Part shown: positions 1 through 5,565 of the stretch, piece after piece | Numbering within the stretch: position 1 is the stretch's first letter | How the letters are laid out: each line of letters begins with the position of its first letter | Origin: Planctomycetaceae bacterium | GTDB taxonomy: Bacteria; Planctomycetota; Planctomycetia; Pirellulales; Thermoguttaceae | DNA: 7,717 bases | Reading direction: 5' to 3' | Assembly (NCBI GenBank): GCA_031267635.1 | Contig: JAIRYX010000419.1 | Span: forward strand, 1 to 7,717 | Made by a program: the position numbers and the translations under genes | The notes under the pieces: model-generated | Databases searched by the model: none | Told to the model about the DNA's origin: nothing | Seen by the model: only the letters and a program-made list of their open reading frames with translations

Positions 1-79
1 ATTTCGAGAAAATGAACCCCAAAAGCCAAGAATTGCCGTCTCCGATGGGACGTCGGAGACTCGCGAGCCGGCGTCCGAG
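1..79. repeat. Dispersed intergenic repeat, copy 1 (hairpin-forming)
   Basis: This stretch matches 5460-5539 over its whole length, with shared blocks such as GAAAATGAA, CGATGGGAC and GCGAGCC. It contains a perfect 8-base stem (38-45 with 53-60) around the loop TGGGACG, and a second 7-base stem, GCGTCCG (71-77) with CGGACGC (89-95), that runs just past the shared part. Both copies lie just downstream of a minus-strand gene, lemA here and parB at the other site. A one-base length difference between copies breaks any shared reading frame, so it is probably not coding. It may extend left of the window edge. Its role is unknown; a structured 3' untranslated element or a small mobile repeat would both fit. 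Confidence 0.6.
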
Positions 80-146
80 AGAAAAATCCGGACGCGGGTG
101 TGTCCTGAATGTTCACTGCTATGCGTAACATGAGTTAGTAACCAAC

Positions 147-185
147 AATTGCCTCCAATATGCACCCTTATTTTCTTATTTTTCG
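147..185. repeat. Half-copy of the CCCTTAT motif found in element A
   Basis: This segment closely matches 1931-1971: both read AATTGC, a short variable spacer, TATGC, then CCCTTATTT and CTTATTTTTCG. In element A that sequence is the left arm of an inverted repeat; here the right arm is missing. It sits between the lemA stop and the hairpin repeat at 1-79, so the 230 bases downstream of lemA consist largely of repeat-derived sequence. No gene is visible there. Confidence 0.55.
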
Positions 186-230
186 ATAAAATCGACCGTA
201 ACGATTACAAAAATATAGCGTCTAAATCTT

Positions 231-839
231 TCAAAAACTTACCTTGACTACTTCTTTTTCCGCCGGAGTGGTCACTTCAAATAAAGCCGCTTCGGTAAAA
301 TGGAACATCCCGGCGACGATATTTGCCGGAATCGTTTCACGGGCGGTGTTGTAGGTTGTTACGCTATCGTTGTATGCCTGACGAGCAAACGCGATTCGGT
401 TTTCGGTCGATGTTAGTTCTTCTTGTAACGCCAGCATATTTTGATTTGCTTTGAGATCGGGATACGCCTCCATTACGGCGAATAAACGTCCGAGCGTTCC
501 GGTCAATGCGGTTTCTGCACCGGAAAGAGTGTGAATCGCGTGCATGTCGCCGGGACTCGCCGCCGCTTGCTGGTTTGCCTGCACAGCGCTGTTTCGCGCG
601 GCAATGACCGCTTCGAGCGTGTCACGTTCATGTTTCATGTATCCTTTCGCGGTCTCGACTAAATTGGGAATCAAATCGTACCGCCGTTTCAACTGCACGT
701 CGATTTGGGCAAACGCATTTTTGAATCGGTTGCGAAAAGTAACTAAACCATTGTAAACTGAAATTACCCAAATCGCCACCACCGCAAAAAAGAGCAGAGT
801 CGCTCCAATAGCAATGATCGGTATAAGTGGAACGGACAT
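231..839 (-). CDS. lemA: LemA family membrane-anchored coiled-coil protein
   Basis: A 202-residue protein of the usual LemA length. Residues 4-28 form one hydrophobic N-terminal helix, followed by the family hallmark: YNGLV (29-33), the helix with QIDVQLKRRYDLIPNLVET (45-63), and the conserved ENRIAFARQAYND (146-158). The rest is predicted long helices, giving a membrane-anchored helical bundle whose bulk probably lies outside the membrane. The biochemical role of LemA is not well settled; in other bacteria it is linked to the envelope and often sits beside an M48 peptidase or a TPM-domain protein, neither of which is seen here. The start at 839 is chosen over an upstream in-frame start at 893 because GGAG lies 8 bases before this ATG and the helix begins at once. 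It follows the small membrane peptide gene by 62 bases and may be co-transcribed with it. Confidence 0.93.
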   Translation of the reverse strand: MSVPLIPIIAIGATLLFFAVVAIWVISVYNGLVTFRNRFKNAFAQIDVQLKRRYDLIPNLVETAKGYMKHERDTLEAVIAARNSAVQANQQAAASPGDMHAIHTLSGAETALTGTLGRLFAVMEAYPDLKANQNMLALQEELTSTENRIAFARQAYNDSVTTYNTARETIPANIVAGMFHFTEAALFEVTTPAEKEVVKVSF

Positions 840-847
840 TGTTTTTT

Positions 848-851
848 CTCC
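848..851 (-). promoter_or_regulatory. Ribosome binding site deciding the lemA start
   Basis: On the minus strand the sequence reads GGAG, followed by 8 bases and then ATG at 839-837. This favours the 202-residue form over the 220-residue reading from 893. Confidence 0.6.
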
Positions 852-901
852 ATTTGTAAAGTTTTTCAAACTGTAATTTGTTCGGTTGAACAAAACATTT
901 G

Positions 902-1015
902 TTATTCGTCGTCCTCATTTTCTTGCGGAGCAAGAGGCGTTGCAAAAATCAATCCAAACAGACTGCCGCCTGCTAAAAGCAAAAAAATCGCCAACGTCAA
1001 AAAAATCCATTTCAT
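902..1015 (-). CDS. Small single-helix membrane peptide (37 aa) upstream of lemA
   Basis: A short open frame encodes a 37-residue peptide starting MKWIFLTLAIFLLLAG. Residues 2-25 form one hydrophobic segment, and the tail is short and strongly acidic, ending ENEDDE. An upstream sequence AGGT about 9 bases before the ATG is a weak ribosome binding site. It is co-directional with lemA and ends 62 bases before it, so the two may be one transcription unit. The in-frame extension back to 1126 lacks these features and is probably untranslated. I do not recognise a family. The TM-plus-acidic-tail design and its position support a real gene, but a peptide this short could be spurious. Confidence 0.5.
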   Translation of the reverse strand: MKWIFLTLAIFLLLAGGSLFGLIFATPLAPQENEDDE

Positions 1016-1069
1016 CACTTGTTTTACCTGTAAAACATGAAAACGAATTTCTATGTATAATGTTATATA

Positions 1070-1098
1070 GCATTTTCTCATAATTAAAGAGAAAATGC
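1070..1098. promoter_or_regulatory. Perfect 10-bp inverted repeat between rpiB and the small peptide gene
   Basis: GCATTTTCTC (1070-1079) and GAGAAAATGC (1089-1098) are exact inverted copies separated by nine A/T-only bases. The site lies 64 bases past the rpiB stop and 54 bases before the peptide-gene ATG. On the minus strand it is followed directly by TGCTATATAAC, which resembles an extended -10 element, so an operator overlapping the promoter of the peptide-lemA unit is possible. A weak AT-rich terminator for rpiB is the alternative, though no U-tract follows the stem. Confidence 0.4.
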
Positions 1099-1162
1099 AA
1101 TTCGACATGTCCGCATGTCCGCTCAAGGAAGCAATTCCAAAAATTTTATTGTCGGAAAATTG

Positions 1163-1609
1163 TTATTGATTTTCAAATGCGGAAATTTTTTCGATTCGCC
1201 GTTGGTGACGCCCGTCATCAAACGCGGTATTGAGCCATACCTTGAGAATTTGTTCCGAATTATGTTCGGAAAGTAAATCGCCTGAAAGACATAACACATT
1301 GAGGTTATTATGCCTACGACTGATTTCAGCGGTCAGTTCATCGGCAATTGTCGCCGCGCGAATTCCATAAAATTTATTGGCGGCAATACACATTCCAATT
1401 CCTGTTCCGCAAATCAATACACCTCGATCCGCTGTTCCATTACTAACTTCACTCGCCACTGTACCGGCAATATCAGGGTAATCGACCGGATTCGGCTTCT
1501 CTTCTTTCGGACCGTGTTCAAACACCTGATGTCCAAGCTGCGTCATAAGTTGCGTCAATTTCTGACGGATATTCACTCCGTGGTGGTCGCTTCCAATCGA
1601 GATTTTCAT
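1163..1609 (-). CDS. rpiB: Ribose-5-phosphate isomerase B
   Basis: A 148-residue protein, the normal RpiB/LacAB length. It catalyses the reversible interconversion of ribose 5-phosphate and ribulose 5-phosphate in the cytoplasmic non-oxidative pentose phosphate pathway. Visible signatures are GSDHHG (6-11), the CGTGIGMCIAANKF block (67-80), RRHNNLNVL (98-106) and DGRHQRR (132-138). By comparison with E. coli RpiB, Cys67 is the expected catalytic base in ring isomerisation, with His100 and Asp8/His9 at the active site; all are present, so the enzyme should be active. The start at 1609 fits the family N-terminus; the in-frame extension to 1756 is low-complexity and lacks homology signals. No strong Shine-Dalgarno sequence precedes it. 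Upstream lies a gene-free stretch with element A, so it probably has its own promoter. Confidence 0.96.
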   Translation of the reverse strand: MKISIGSDHHGVNIRQKLTQLMTQLGHQVFEHGPKEEKPNPVDYPDIAGTVASEVSNGTADRGVLICGTGIGMCIAANKFYGIRAATIADELTAEISRRHNNLNVLCLSGDLLSEHNSEQILKVWLNTAFDDGRHQRRIEKISAFENQ

Positions 1610-1729
1610 TTGAAGTTTGCTTTTAATAGTCGAATTTGACAAAAAATTGCGAGGAGTAAAGTTAAATACGCAAAATACGTTCCAAAATGACAAAATATCT
1701 CTTTGATTTAACAAAAAAATATTACTGAT

Positions 1730-1743
1730 ACAGAAATTTCTGT
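1730..1743. promoter_or_regulatory. 14-base perfect palindrome upstream of rpiB
   Basis: ACAGAAATTTCTGT is a perfect palindrome lying about 120 bases upstream of the rpiB start. Its size and symmetry would suit a dimeric regulator's operator, but AT-rich palindromes of this length can arise by chance, and no regulator gene is nearby. Confidence 0.2.
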
Positions 1744-1814
1744 CTCTGTGCAACAAATCCGCCGATTATTTCGTTTTTGAGGGGCAATATTTGAAAACGC
1801 AATCGAAAATTGTG

Positions 1815-2150
1815 GCGTCACTTGCCCAAGCCAAATAAATCCGTACAGGACAACGGAATAGTTACCATCAATTTTACCAGAAAATATTCTTATTGCCGTC
1901 TTTATTTATAAAATTCCCTATAGTAGCCCGAATTGCATCGCCAGTATGCGCCCTTATTTCCTTATTTTTCGTTCCATTGTTTTGATAAACATTCATGCTC
2001 CAACAAATAAGGGCATAAGGGCGCGTTTTTGGGGGCTATGTTGGCTACTAAGGGAAACTTGATAAATAAGGGCTGCAATAGTAAAATCTTTCGGATAATT
2101 ATTCAGACGCTCAGTGCGGATTTATTGGGTTGGAGTAGCTGAATAGTTAC
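1815..2150. mobile_element. Fold-back (MITE-like) inverted-repeat element, copy A
   Basis: The two ends are inverted copies: the left end carries CCAAATAAATCCGTAC (1831-1846) and the right end GTGCGGATTTATTGGG (2114-2129), continuing outward to GAATAGTTAC. Further in, 1891-1928 is an imperfect inverted copy of 2043-2080 (about 31 of 39 aligned positions by eye). This gives a long interrupted hairpin with arms of roughly 110 bases around a core that carries its own inverted repeat. Its right half and ends match element B upstream of proA, in the same orientation. There is no coding capacity, so if mobile it depends on a transposase encoded elsewhere. I see no convincing outer target-site duplication; the left boundary is approximate because that end has diverged. 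Confidence 0.6.
1948..2024. repeat. Inverted repeat of CCCTTAT motifs in the core of element A
   Basis: The left arm, 1948-1967, and the right arm, 2005-2024, are inverted copies matching at 18 of 20 positions, with a 37-base spacer. Each arm holds two CCCTTAT/CCTTATT-type units in tandem, so the site is repetitive within each arm as well as symmetric. Element B lacks this core, which suggests a separate insertion or an ancestral core lost from B. On the plus strand GTTTTT follows the right arm, resembling a terminator tail, but no plus-strand gene precedes it. Confidence 0.55.
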
Positions 2151-2165
2151 GATAGCTCATGTGTA

Positions 2166-2182
2166 GTGAATGATACATTCAC
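2166..2182. other. Small perfect hairpin downstream of proA
   Basis: GTGAATG and CATTCAC pair perfectly around the 3-base loop ATA, 35 bases beyond the proA stop and 15 bases outside element A. It could act as an RNA stem at the 3' end of the proA message, but no U-tract follows on the minus strand, so I do not call it an intrinsic terminator. Confidence 0.3.
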
Positions 2183-2217
2183 GGCAATAAAATCAATTGT
2201 TAGAATTTTTGTAACGA

Positions 2218-3480
2218 TTATTCACGAATTTGTCCATTGCCGTAAACAACATATTTATAACTTGTCAATTCATTCACACCGCAAGGTCCGCGGGCGTGAA
2301 ATTTGTCGGTACTAATTCCGATTTCTGCACCTAAACCAAATTGTCCACCGTCATTGAATCTTGTACTGGCGTTAATCATTACTGCTGAACTGTCGATTCG
2401 TACCGCAAATTCGCGTGCCGCTGTAATGTCTTTGGTGATAATCGCTTCCGTGTGGCTTGAACTGTACTTGTTAATATGTTCAATTGCGTCGTTCAGCGAA
2501 CCGACTACTTTGACCGAAATGATCGGACCAATATATTCCGTATAATAATCTTCCTCGTTTGCCTGTTTTGCCTGCGGCACGATTGTACAAGTCGTTTCAT
2601 CACCGCGAATTTCAATTCCCCGTTCAATTAAACTCGCACAAAGCATTGGCAATAATGATTTAACGGCATCATGATGAATCACTAGCGTCTCGGCGGCATT
2701 GCAAACGCCCATTCGTTGACATTTGGAATTGATGAGAACACGTTCCGCAATTTCAGGATCGGCTTCACGGTCGATATAAACATGACAATTTCCCGTAAAG
2801 TGTTTGATGACAGGCATTTTCGCTTCAGAAGTAACCCGCCGAATCAAACCTTCACCACCGCGAGGAATGGCAACGTCAATTGATTCAGGCATTTGGAGAA
2901 AATGAGTAATTGCGTCACGATCCGTTGTTGTAACAAACTGCACAATATCGGATGGAAGGCAAAATTCAGCGGTCGCCTCCGATAAAATTCTGACAACAGT
3001 CTCATTGGAATATTTCGCCTCTTTTCCGCCTCGCAAAATAACAGCGTTTCCGCTTTTGACGCAAATCGCAGCGGCATCAGAAGTTACATTCGGACGCGAT
3101 TCGTAAATAAAAAACACAACTCCCAGTGGAACTCTGATTTTCTGCACTTCAATTCCATTCGGGCGGACATTGGATTCGATAATCCGCCCAATAGGATCGG
3201 GAAACATGGCAACTTCTTCCATCGCCGTTGCCATTTCCGACAATCGTTTCGGAGTCAGCCGAAGCCGGTCAATCGCGGCGGCGGTCAAACCGTAAGCGGG
3301 AGCGGCAGCGACGTCAAGTTCATTTGCCGCAATGATTTCCGACGCTTGTTCGCTCAATAATGACGCACATTTTTGTAGCCAACCGTTTTTCTGCTCGCCG
3401 GTTACTGTCGCCATTTGTTCCGACGCTTTTTTCGCTTTTTTTGCAACAGAAAGACAATATCTTTGTAACTCCTGTGTCAT
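2218..3480 (-). CDS. proA: Gamma-glutamyl phosphate reductase (glutamate-5-semialdehyde dehydrogenase)
   Basis: A 420-residue protein, full length for ProA. It reduces gamma-glutamyl phosphate with NADPH to glutamate-5-semialdehyde, the second step of proline synthesis from glutamate, in the cytoplasm. It has the aldehyde dehydrogenase fold: FPDPIGRI (93-100), the cofactor-domain stretch VPLGVVFFIYESRPNVTSDA (117-136), KSGNAVILRGGKEA (142-155), and the catalytic segment QRMGVCNAAETLV (255-267) with Cys260 as the expected nucleophile. The C-terminal signatures GAEIGIS (384-390) and FHARGPCGVNELTSYKYV (394-411) are intact. The start is ATG with only a weak GAG upstream. The partner kinase gene proB is not in the window. 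A mobile-like element ends 26 bases before the start codon and another copy lies beyond the stop, so its promoter is either very close, inside element B, or upstream of it. Confidence 0.97.
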   Translation of the reverse strand: MTQELQRYCLSVAKKAKKASEQMATVTGEQKNGWLQKCASLLSEQASEIIAANELDVAAAPAYGLTAAAIDRLRLTPKRLSEMATAMEEVAMFPDPIGRIIESNVRPNGIEVQKIRVPLGVVFFIYESRPNVTSDAAAICVKSGNAVILRGGKEAKYSNETVVRILSEATAEFCLPSDIVQFVTTTDRDAITHFLQMPESIDVAIPRGGEGLIRRVTSEAKMPVIKHFTGNCHVYIDREADPEIAERVLINSKCQRMGVCNAAETLVIHHDAVKSLLPMLCASLIERGIEIRGDETTCTIVPQAKQANEEDYYTEYIGPIISVKVVGSLNDAIEHINKYSSSHTEAIITKDITAAREFAVRIDSSAVMINASTRFNDGGQFGLGAEIGISTDKFHARGPCGVNELTSYKYVVYGNGQIRE

Positions 3481-3560
3481 TTTAATCTCATAAAAGTAAA
3501 AACCTTGTAACTATTCAGTTGCCCACGCCAAATAAATCCGCACGGCAACTAGGTAACTAC

Positions 3561-3620
3561 TACGAAGTCCCTCAATTTCCTTGATATGAAAAATATCAAG
3601 TGAAATTGCGTGACTTTGTA
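3561..3620. mobile_element. 60-base hairpin element with CTAC direct repeats, nested in element B
   Basis: The sequence folds on itself almost end to end: TACGAAGTC at the left end pairs with GACTTTGTA at the right, continuing through CAATTTC/GAAATTG to the perfect CTTGATAT/ATATCAAG stem around a 5-base GAAAA loop. It is bordered by CTAC at 3557-3560 and again at 3621-3624, as a 4-base target duplication would be. Element A lacks it at the equivalent place and aligns straight across the junction. This supports insertion of a tiny non-autonomous element; the transposase is unknown. Confidence 0.55.
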
Positions 3621-3713
3621 CTACAGTCAATTTTACCGAAAAATATCACAATTGCTGGCTACTAAGGGAAACTTGATAAAGAAGAGTCGCAATAGTAAAG
3701 CCATTCGGGTAAA

Positions 3714-3824
3714 TAGACCTTTTCTCTAACCCTATCAATATACCGAACACTATTCAAAAAACAGTTATTTTGCATTTACCTGTTTTGCCTAAATAACCTG
3801 ATGTGAAGTTAGAGAAAAGGTCTA
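3714..3824. mobile_element. 111-base MITE with perfect 17-base terminal inverted repeats, nested in element B
   Basis: TAGACCTTTTCTCTAAC (3714-3730) and GTTAGAGAAAAGGTCTA (3808-3824) are exact inverted copies. The symmetry stops precisely outside a TA at each end, which fits a duplicated TA target and inverted ends GACCTTTTCTCTAAC. TA duplication is the known habit of the IS630/Tc1-mariner group, so a non-autonomous relative of such an element is my inference. The 77-base interior is AT-rich and non-coding. Element A has no such insert at the matching position. Confidence 0.6.
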
Positions 3825-3933
3825 ATCTATAGTTGGCCAGTGCGGATTTCTTTGGCTTGAGCAACTGAAGAGTTACTGTTTTTCTAAATAAAATTTTTGT
3901 GAATTTTCGCGGCTTTCGTGAATCATAAAACCT

Positions 3934-4818
3934 TCACTTCGGAAAATTTAGCTGAAGTTCGTATAACGCGGACCAGCATTTGCCGGTGATAAAAATACGG
4001 TTCATTACCGCGTCAAACGCAATTCCATTGAGTACTTTCTCATTGTCCGCATTGGATAAATCTTTAGGAACAAAACCTGTACAGTTAATCCAGCCGATTA
4101 CATGACCGTTTGACGGATTGACTCGCACGATATAATTCGATCCCAGCATGTTTGCCCAAATTTCTCCACACACATATTCTAATTCGTTAATTTGTTCAAT
4201 CTTTTTCTTTCCATCGCGCACTTCGATAGTTTTGATCAATTGAAAATTGTCTGGTTTGTAAAATCGTAATTGCGCAGAGCCGTTGCTGACAATGAGATAC
4301 GTCCCATCATTCGTGATTCCCCATCCCTCGCCCTGATATGGAAACGATTTTTCCTGCTGAAAGGTTTTCTGGTCGTAAACAAAACATGTTTTTTCACGCC
4401 ACGTCAATTGATAAATTTTTCCGCGAAAAACTGTCATTCCTTCACCGAAAAACTGTCGCGGCAGCGCGTATTCCTGCAATATTTTCCCTGTTTTAACATC
4501 AACTCTCCGCAATTTCGACTCGCCGTAACGTCCTGTGCTTTCGTAAAATACGCCATCGTGAAACTCCAAACCTTGCGTAAATGCCCGCGAATCGTGCGGA
4601 TGAACTGCATTGGTTGAAATATCCAAGCGAACCGGTAATTGAACCATGTCGGAATGATCAGAATTGTTCGTTTGCGATTTTGTGGGATTTTCCTGTGCCG
4701 TCAATGAACAGGAAAGAACGTCGAAACCTGTTTTATAACAAGATGTTACAAAAACAAAAATCGCACCGAATATGCCAGTCAAGAGAAAACCAAAAAAGAA
4801 AGAAGATAAACGTTTCAT
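3934..4818 (-). CDS. Glutaminyl-peptide cyclotransferase (plant/bacterial type), predicted lipoprotein
   Basis: A 294-residue protein of the glutamine cyclotransferase family (Glu_cyclase_2, five-bladed beta-propeller), which converts N-terminal glutamine of peptides to pyroglutamate with release of ammonia. Family motifs appear in order: FTQGLEF (80-86), YESTGRYGESKLR (92-104) with Glu93 as the likely catalytic glutamate, FGEGMT (124-129), QLTW (137-140), GEGWGIT (163-169), NELEYV (211-216), NGIAFD (264-269) and ITGKCW (277-282). Residues 1-27 are a signal peptide: MKR, a long hydrophobic run, then the lipobox VTSC with Cys27 as the lipidation site, followed by a Ser/Asn/Gln-rich linker. It should act at the cell surface or in the periplasm. 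The ATG at 4818 is chosen for signal-peptide geometry; in-frame starts at 4839, 4845 and GTG 4860 are possible. Element B lies 57 bases downstream. Confidence 0.9.
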   Translation of the reverse strand: MKRLSSFFFGFLLTGIFGAIFVFVTSCYKTGFDVLSCSLTAQENPTKSQTNNSDHSDMVQLPVRLDISTNAVHPHDSRAFTQGLEFHDGVFYESTGRYGESKLRRVDVKTGKILQEYALPRQFFGEGMTVFRGKIYQLTWREKTCFVYDQKTFQQEKSFPYQGEGWGITNDGTYLIVSNGSAQLRFYKPDNFQLIKTIEVRDGKKKIEQINELEYVCGEIWANMLGSNYIVRVNPSNGHVIGWINCTGFVPKDLSNADNEKVLNGIAFDAVMNRIFITGKCWSALYELQLNFPK

Positions 4819-4886
4819 GTCATTAATTATCCGCAACATCGGCATTTTGTGCAAGTCCACGCAGCAAAGGATATTGGGGATTTTGT

Positions 4887-5243
4887 CTATTCTTCAAAAA
4901 TTTTGAGTAACGGGACAGTTTTTGTCGATGCCAGAACGGTTTCTCGTCGATCATCAGTATTTTCTTCTGGTAAAAAGATTTTTAAGTGAGGAGAATTTGC
5001 TAATGTCTTTGCCGTTAAAACTTTTCTATTTTTAATATTTTCTTTAGGATATTGTTTTTCTCGATATTTAGCAAGCGAAAAAATGGTCGGTTCGTCTTTT
5101 TTTTCATTTTCCAATTCCTGCAAACCGGATAATTCATACAATTTTTTAATTACAGCATGATTGATCGGTTGCCCTGCCGCTGTCAGTGCAATCACCGACA
5201 AAGCTAACCGCGCAGCTTCCGATGAAGAGTTTGGGGTGTCCAT
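4887..5243 (-). CDS. Hypothetical small protein (118 aa), family not recognised
   Basis: I do not recognise this protein. Residues 7-40 look like a helical module (EAARLALSVIALTAAGQPI, then KKLYELSGL), followed by a charged Lys/Glu-rich stretch (FSLAKYREKQYPKENIKNRK) and a C-terminal tail ending VPLLKIFEE. The ATG at 5243 is preceded by AAGGA with a 6-base spacer, one of the best ribosome binding sites in the window. The frame stays open upstream to a TTG at 5360, and that extension encodes KKR followed by about 20 hydrophobic residues, which would be a classical membrane anchor; the longer 157-residue form is therefore a real alternative. It ends 68 bases before the cyclase start and may be co-transcribed with it. 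Nothing in the sequence reveals its function. Confidence 0.6.
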   Translation of the reverse strand: MDTPNSSSEAARLALSVIALTAAGQPINHAVIKKLYELSGLQELENEKKDEPTIFSLAKYREKQYPKENIKNRKVLTAKTLANSPHLKIFLPEENTDDRRETVLASTKTVPLLKIFEE

Positions 5244-5249
5244 ATCCCA

Positions 5250-5254
5250 TCCTT
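5250..5254 (-). promoter_or_regulatory. Ribosome binding site favouring the short form of the hypothetical gene
   Basis: The minus strand reads AAGGA, six bases, then ATG at 5243-5241. No comparable site precedes the alternative TTG at 5360. Confidence 0.5.
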
Positions 5255-5459
5255 GGGGAAAAGAGTAAAAATCAAAAAAACAAACAAGTGAAAAAGATAT
5301 TAGCAAAAAAGTAAGAATCGAGCAAGCCCTTTTTTTGCCAATATATTCACGCAAACACAATCGCCGTTTTTAAAAAATAAAAACAATGCTGGGAAAAGTG
5401 CGCAAAAAATATATGCGCAAGCCATATTAGGACTTTCCCTAAATTCTTATCAATAAACA

Positions 5460-5539
5460 ATTTCGCGAAAATGAAAGCAATAAGCCGAAAATTTCCGTTT
5501 CCCGATGGGACATCGAAAAACTGCGAGCCGCTGTCCGAG
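5460..5539. repeat. Dispersed intergenic repeat, copy 2 (hairpin-forming)
   Basis: This is the second copy of the repeat at 1-79, in the same orientation, and lies 26 bases beyond the parB stop. The hairpin is kept in weakened form: GTTTCCCGA (5497-5505) against TCGAAAAAC (5513-5521), 7 of 9 positions pairing, around TGGGACA, which differs from copy 1's loop by one base. At one stem position a C-G pair in copy 1 becomes T-A here, a change on both sides that keeps pairing. The conserved GCGAGCC and GTCCGAG blocks follow. Confidence 0.6.
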
Positions 5540-5565
5540 CAAACAATTTGAATAACATTGTGCAT

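Larger units (their letters stand above)
1610..2217. other. 608-base gene-free region between proA and rpiB
   Basis: There is no credible coding region here. The part nearest rpiB (1610-1814) is AT-rich, should hold the rpiB promoter, and contains a 14-base palindrome at 1730-1743. The middle (1815-2150) is inverted-repeat element A. The part next to the proA stop (2151-2217) contains a small perfect hairpin at 2166-2182. I found no tRNA-like or riboswitch-like pattern. Confidence 0.6.
3507..3876. mobile_element. Fold-back (MITE-like) inverted-repeat element, copy B, with two nested insertions
   Basis: The left end 3507-3543 and right end 3840-3876 are inverted copies matching at 33 of 37 positions; outer ends read GTAACTATTCAG and GAAGAGTTAC. 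Inverted similarity continues inward (ATTTTACCGAAAAAT near 3630 against TTTACCCGAATGG on the opposite strand near 3705) to a CAATTGC/GCAATAG pair. The centre, GGCTACTAAGGGAAACTTG near 3657-3675, is nearly identical to element A at 2043-2061, in the same orientation. Each end also folds locally, AGTTGCC (3517-3523) pairing with GGCAACT (3544-3550). Removing the nested pieces at 3561-3620 and 3714-3824 restores alignment with element A. No coding capacity. It lies just upstream of proA and may supply or disrupt its promoter. Confidence 0.65.
3481..3933. other. 453-base gene-free region between the glutaminyl cyclase gene and proA
   Basis: Most of this gap (3507-3876) is inverted-repeat element B with two smaller elements nested in it. 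Only 26 bases separate B from the proA start and 57 bases separate it from the stop of the gene upstream. I see no coding region, tRNA or convincing terminator in it. Confidence 0.6.

Noticed and set aside
38..95. Intrinsic terminator for lemA
   Set aside because: The stems are good but no U-tract follows either stem on the minus strand, so termination is not supported by sequence alone.
328..342. parS-like TTTCACG stretch in lemA
   Set aside because: Only half of the palindrome is present; the second half does not match.
628..945. 105-residue minus-strand frame overlapping lemA, and plus-strand frames within lemA, parB and parA
   Set aside because: They overlap well-supported genes in other frames and show no domain or ribosome binding site; they are shadows.
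1815..2150. CRISPR-like or tandem array in the repeat-rich gaps
   Set aside because: The repeats are inverted pairs of unequal spacing, not regularly spaced direct repeats with unique spacers.
3714..3824. Integron attC-like reading of the CTCTAAC...GTTAGAG ends
   Set aside because: The core sites do not fit RYYYAAC/GTTRRRY, and the perfect full-length symmetry with TA borders fits a MITE better.
5347..5565. 72-residue minus-strand frame downstream of parB
   Set aside because: It runs through dispersed repeat copy 2; the copy at 1-79 differs by one base in length, so the frame is not kept, and there is no family signal.
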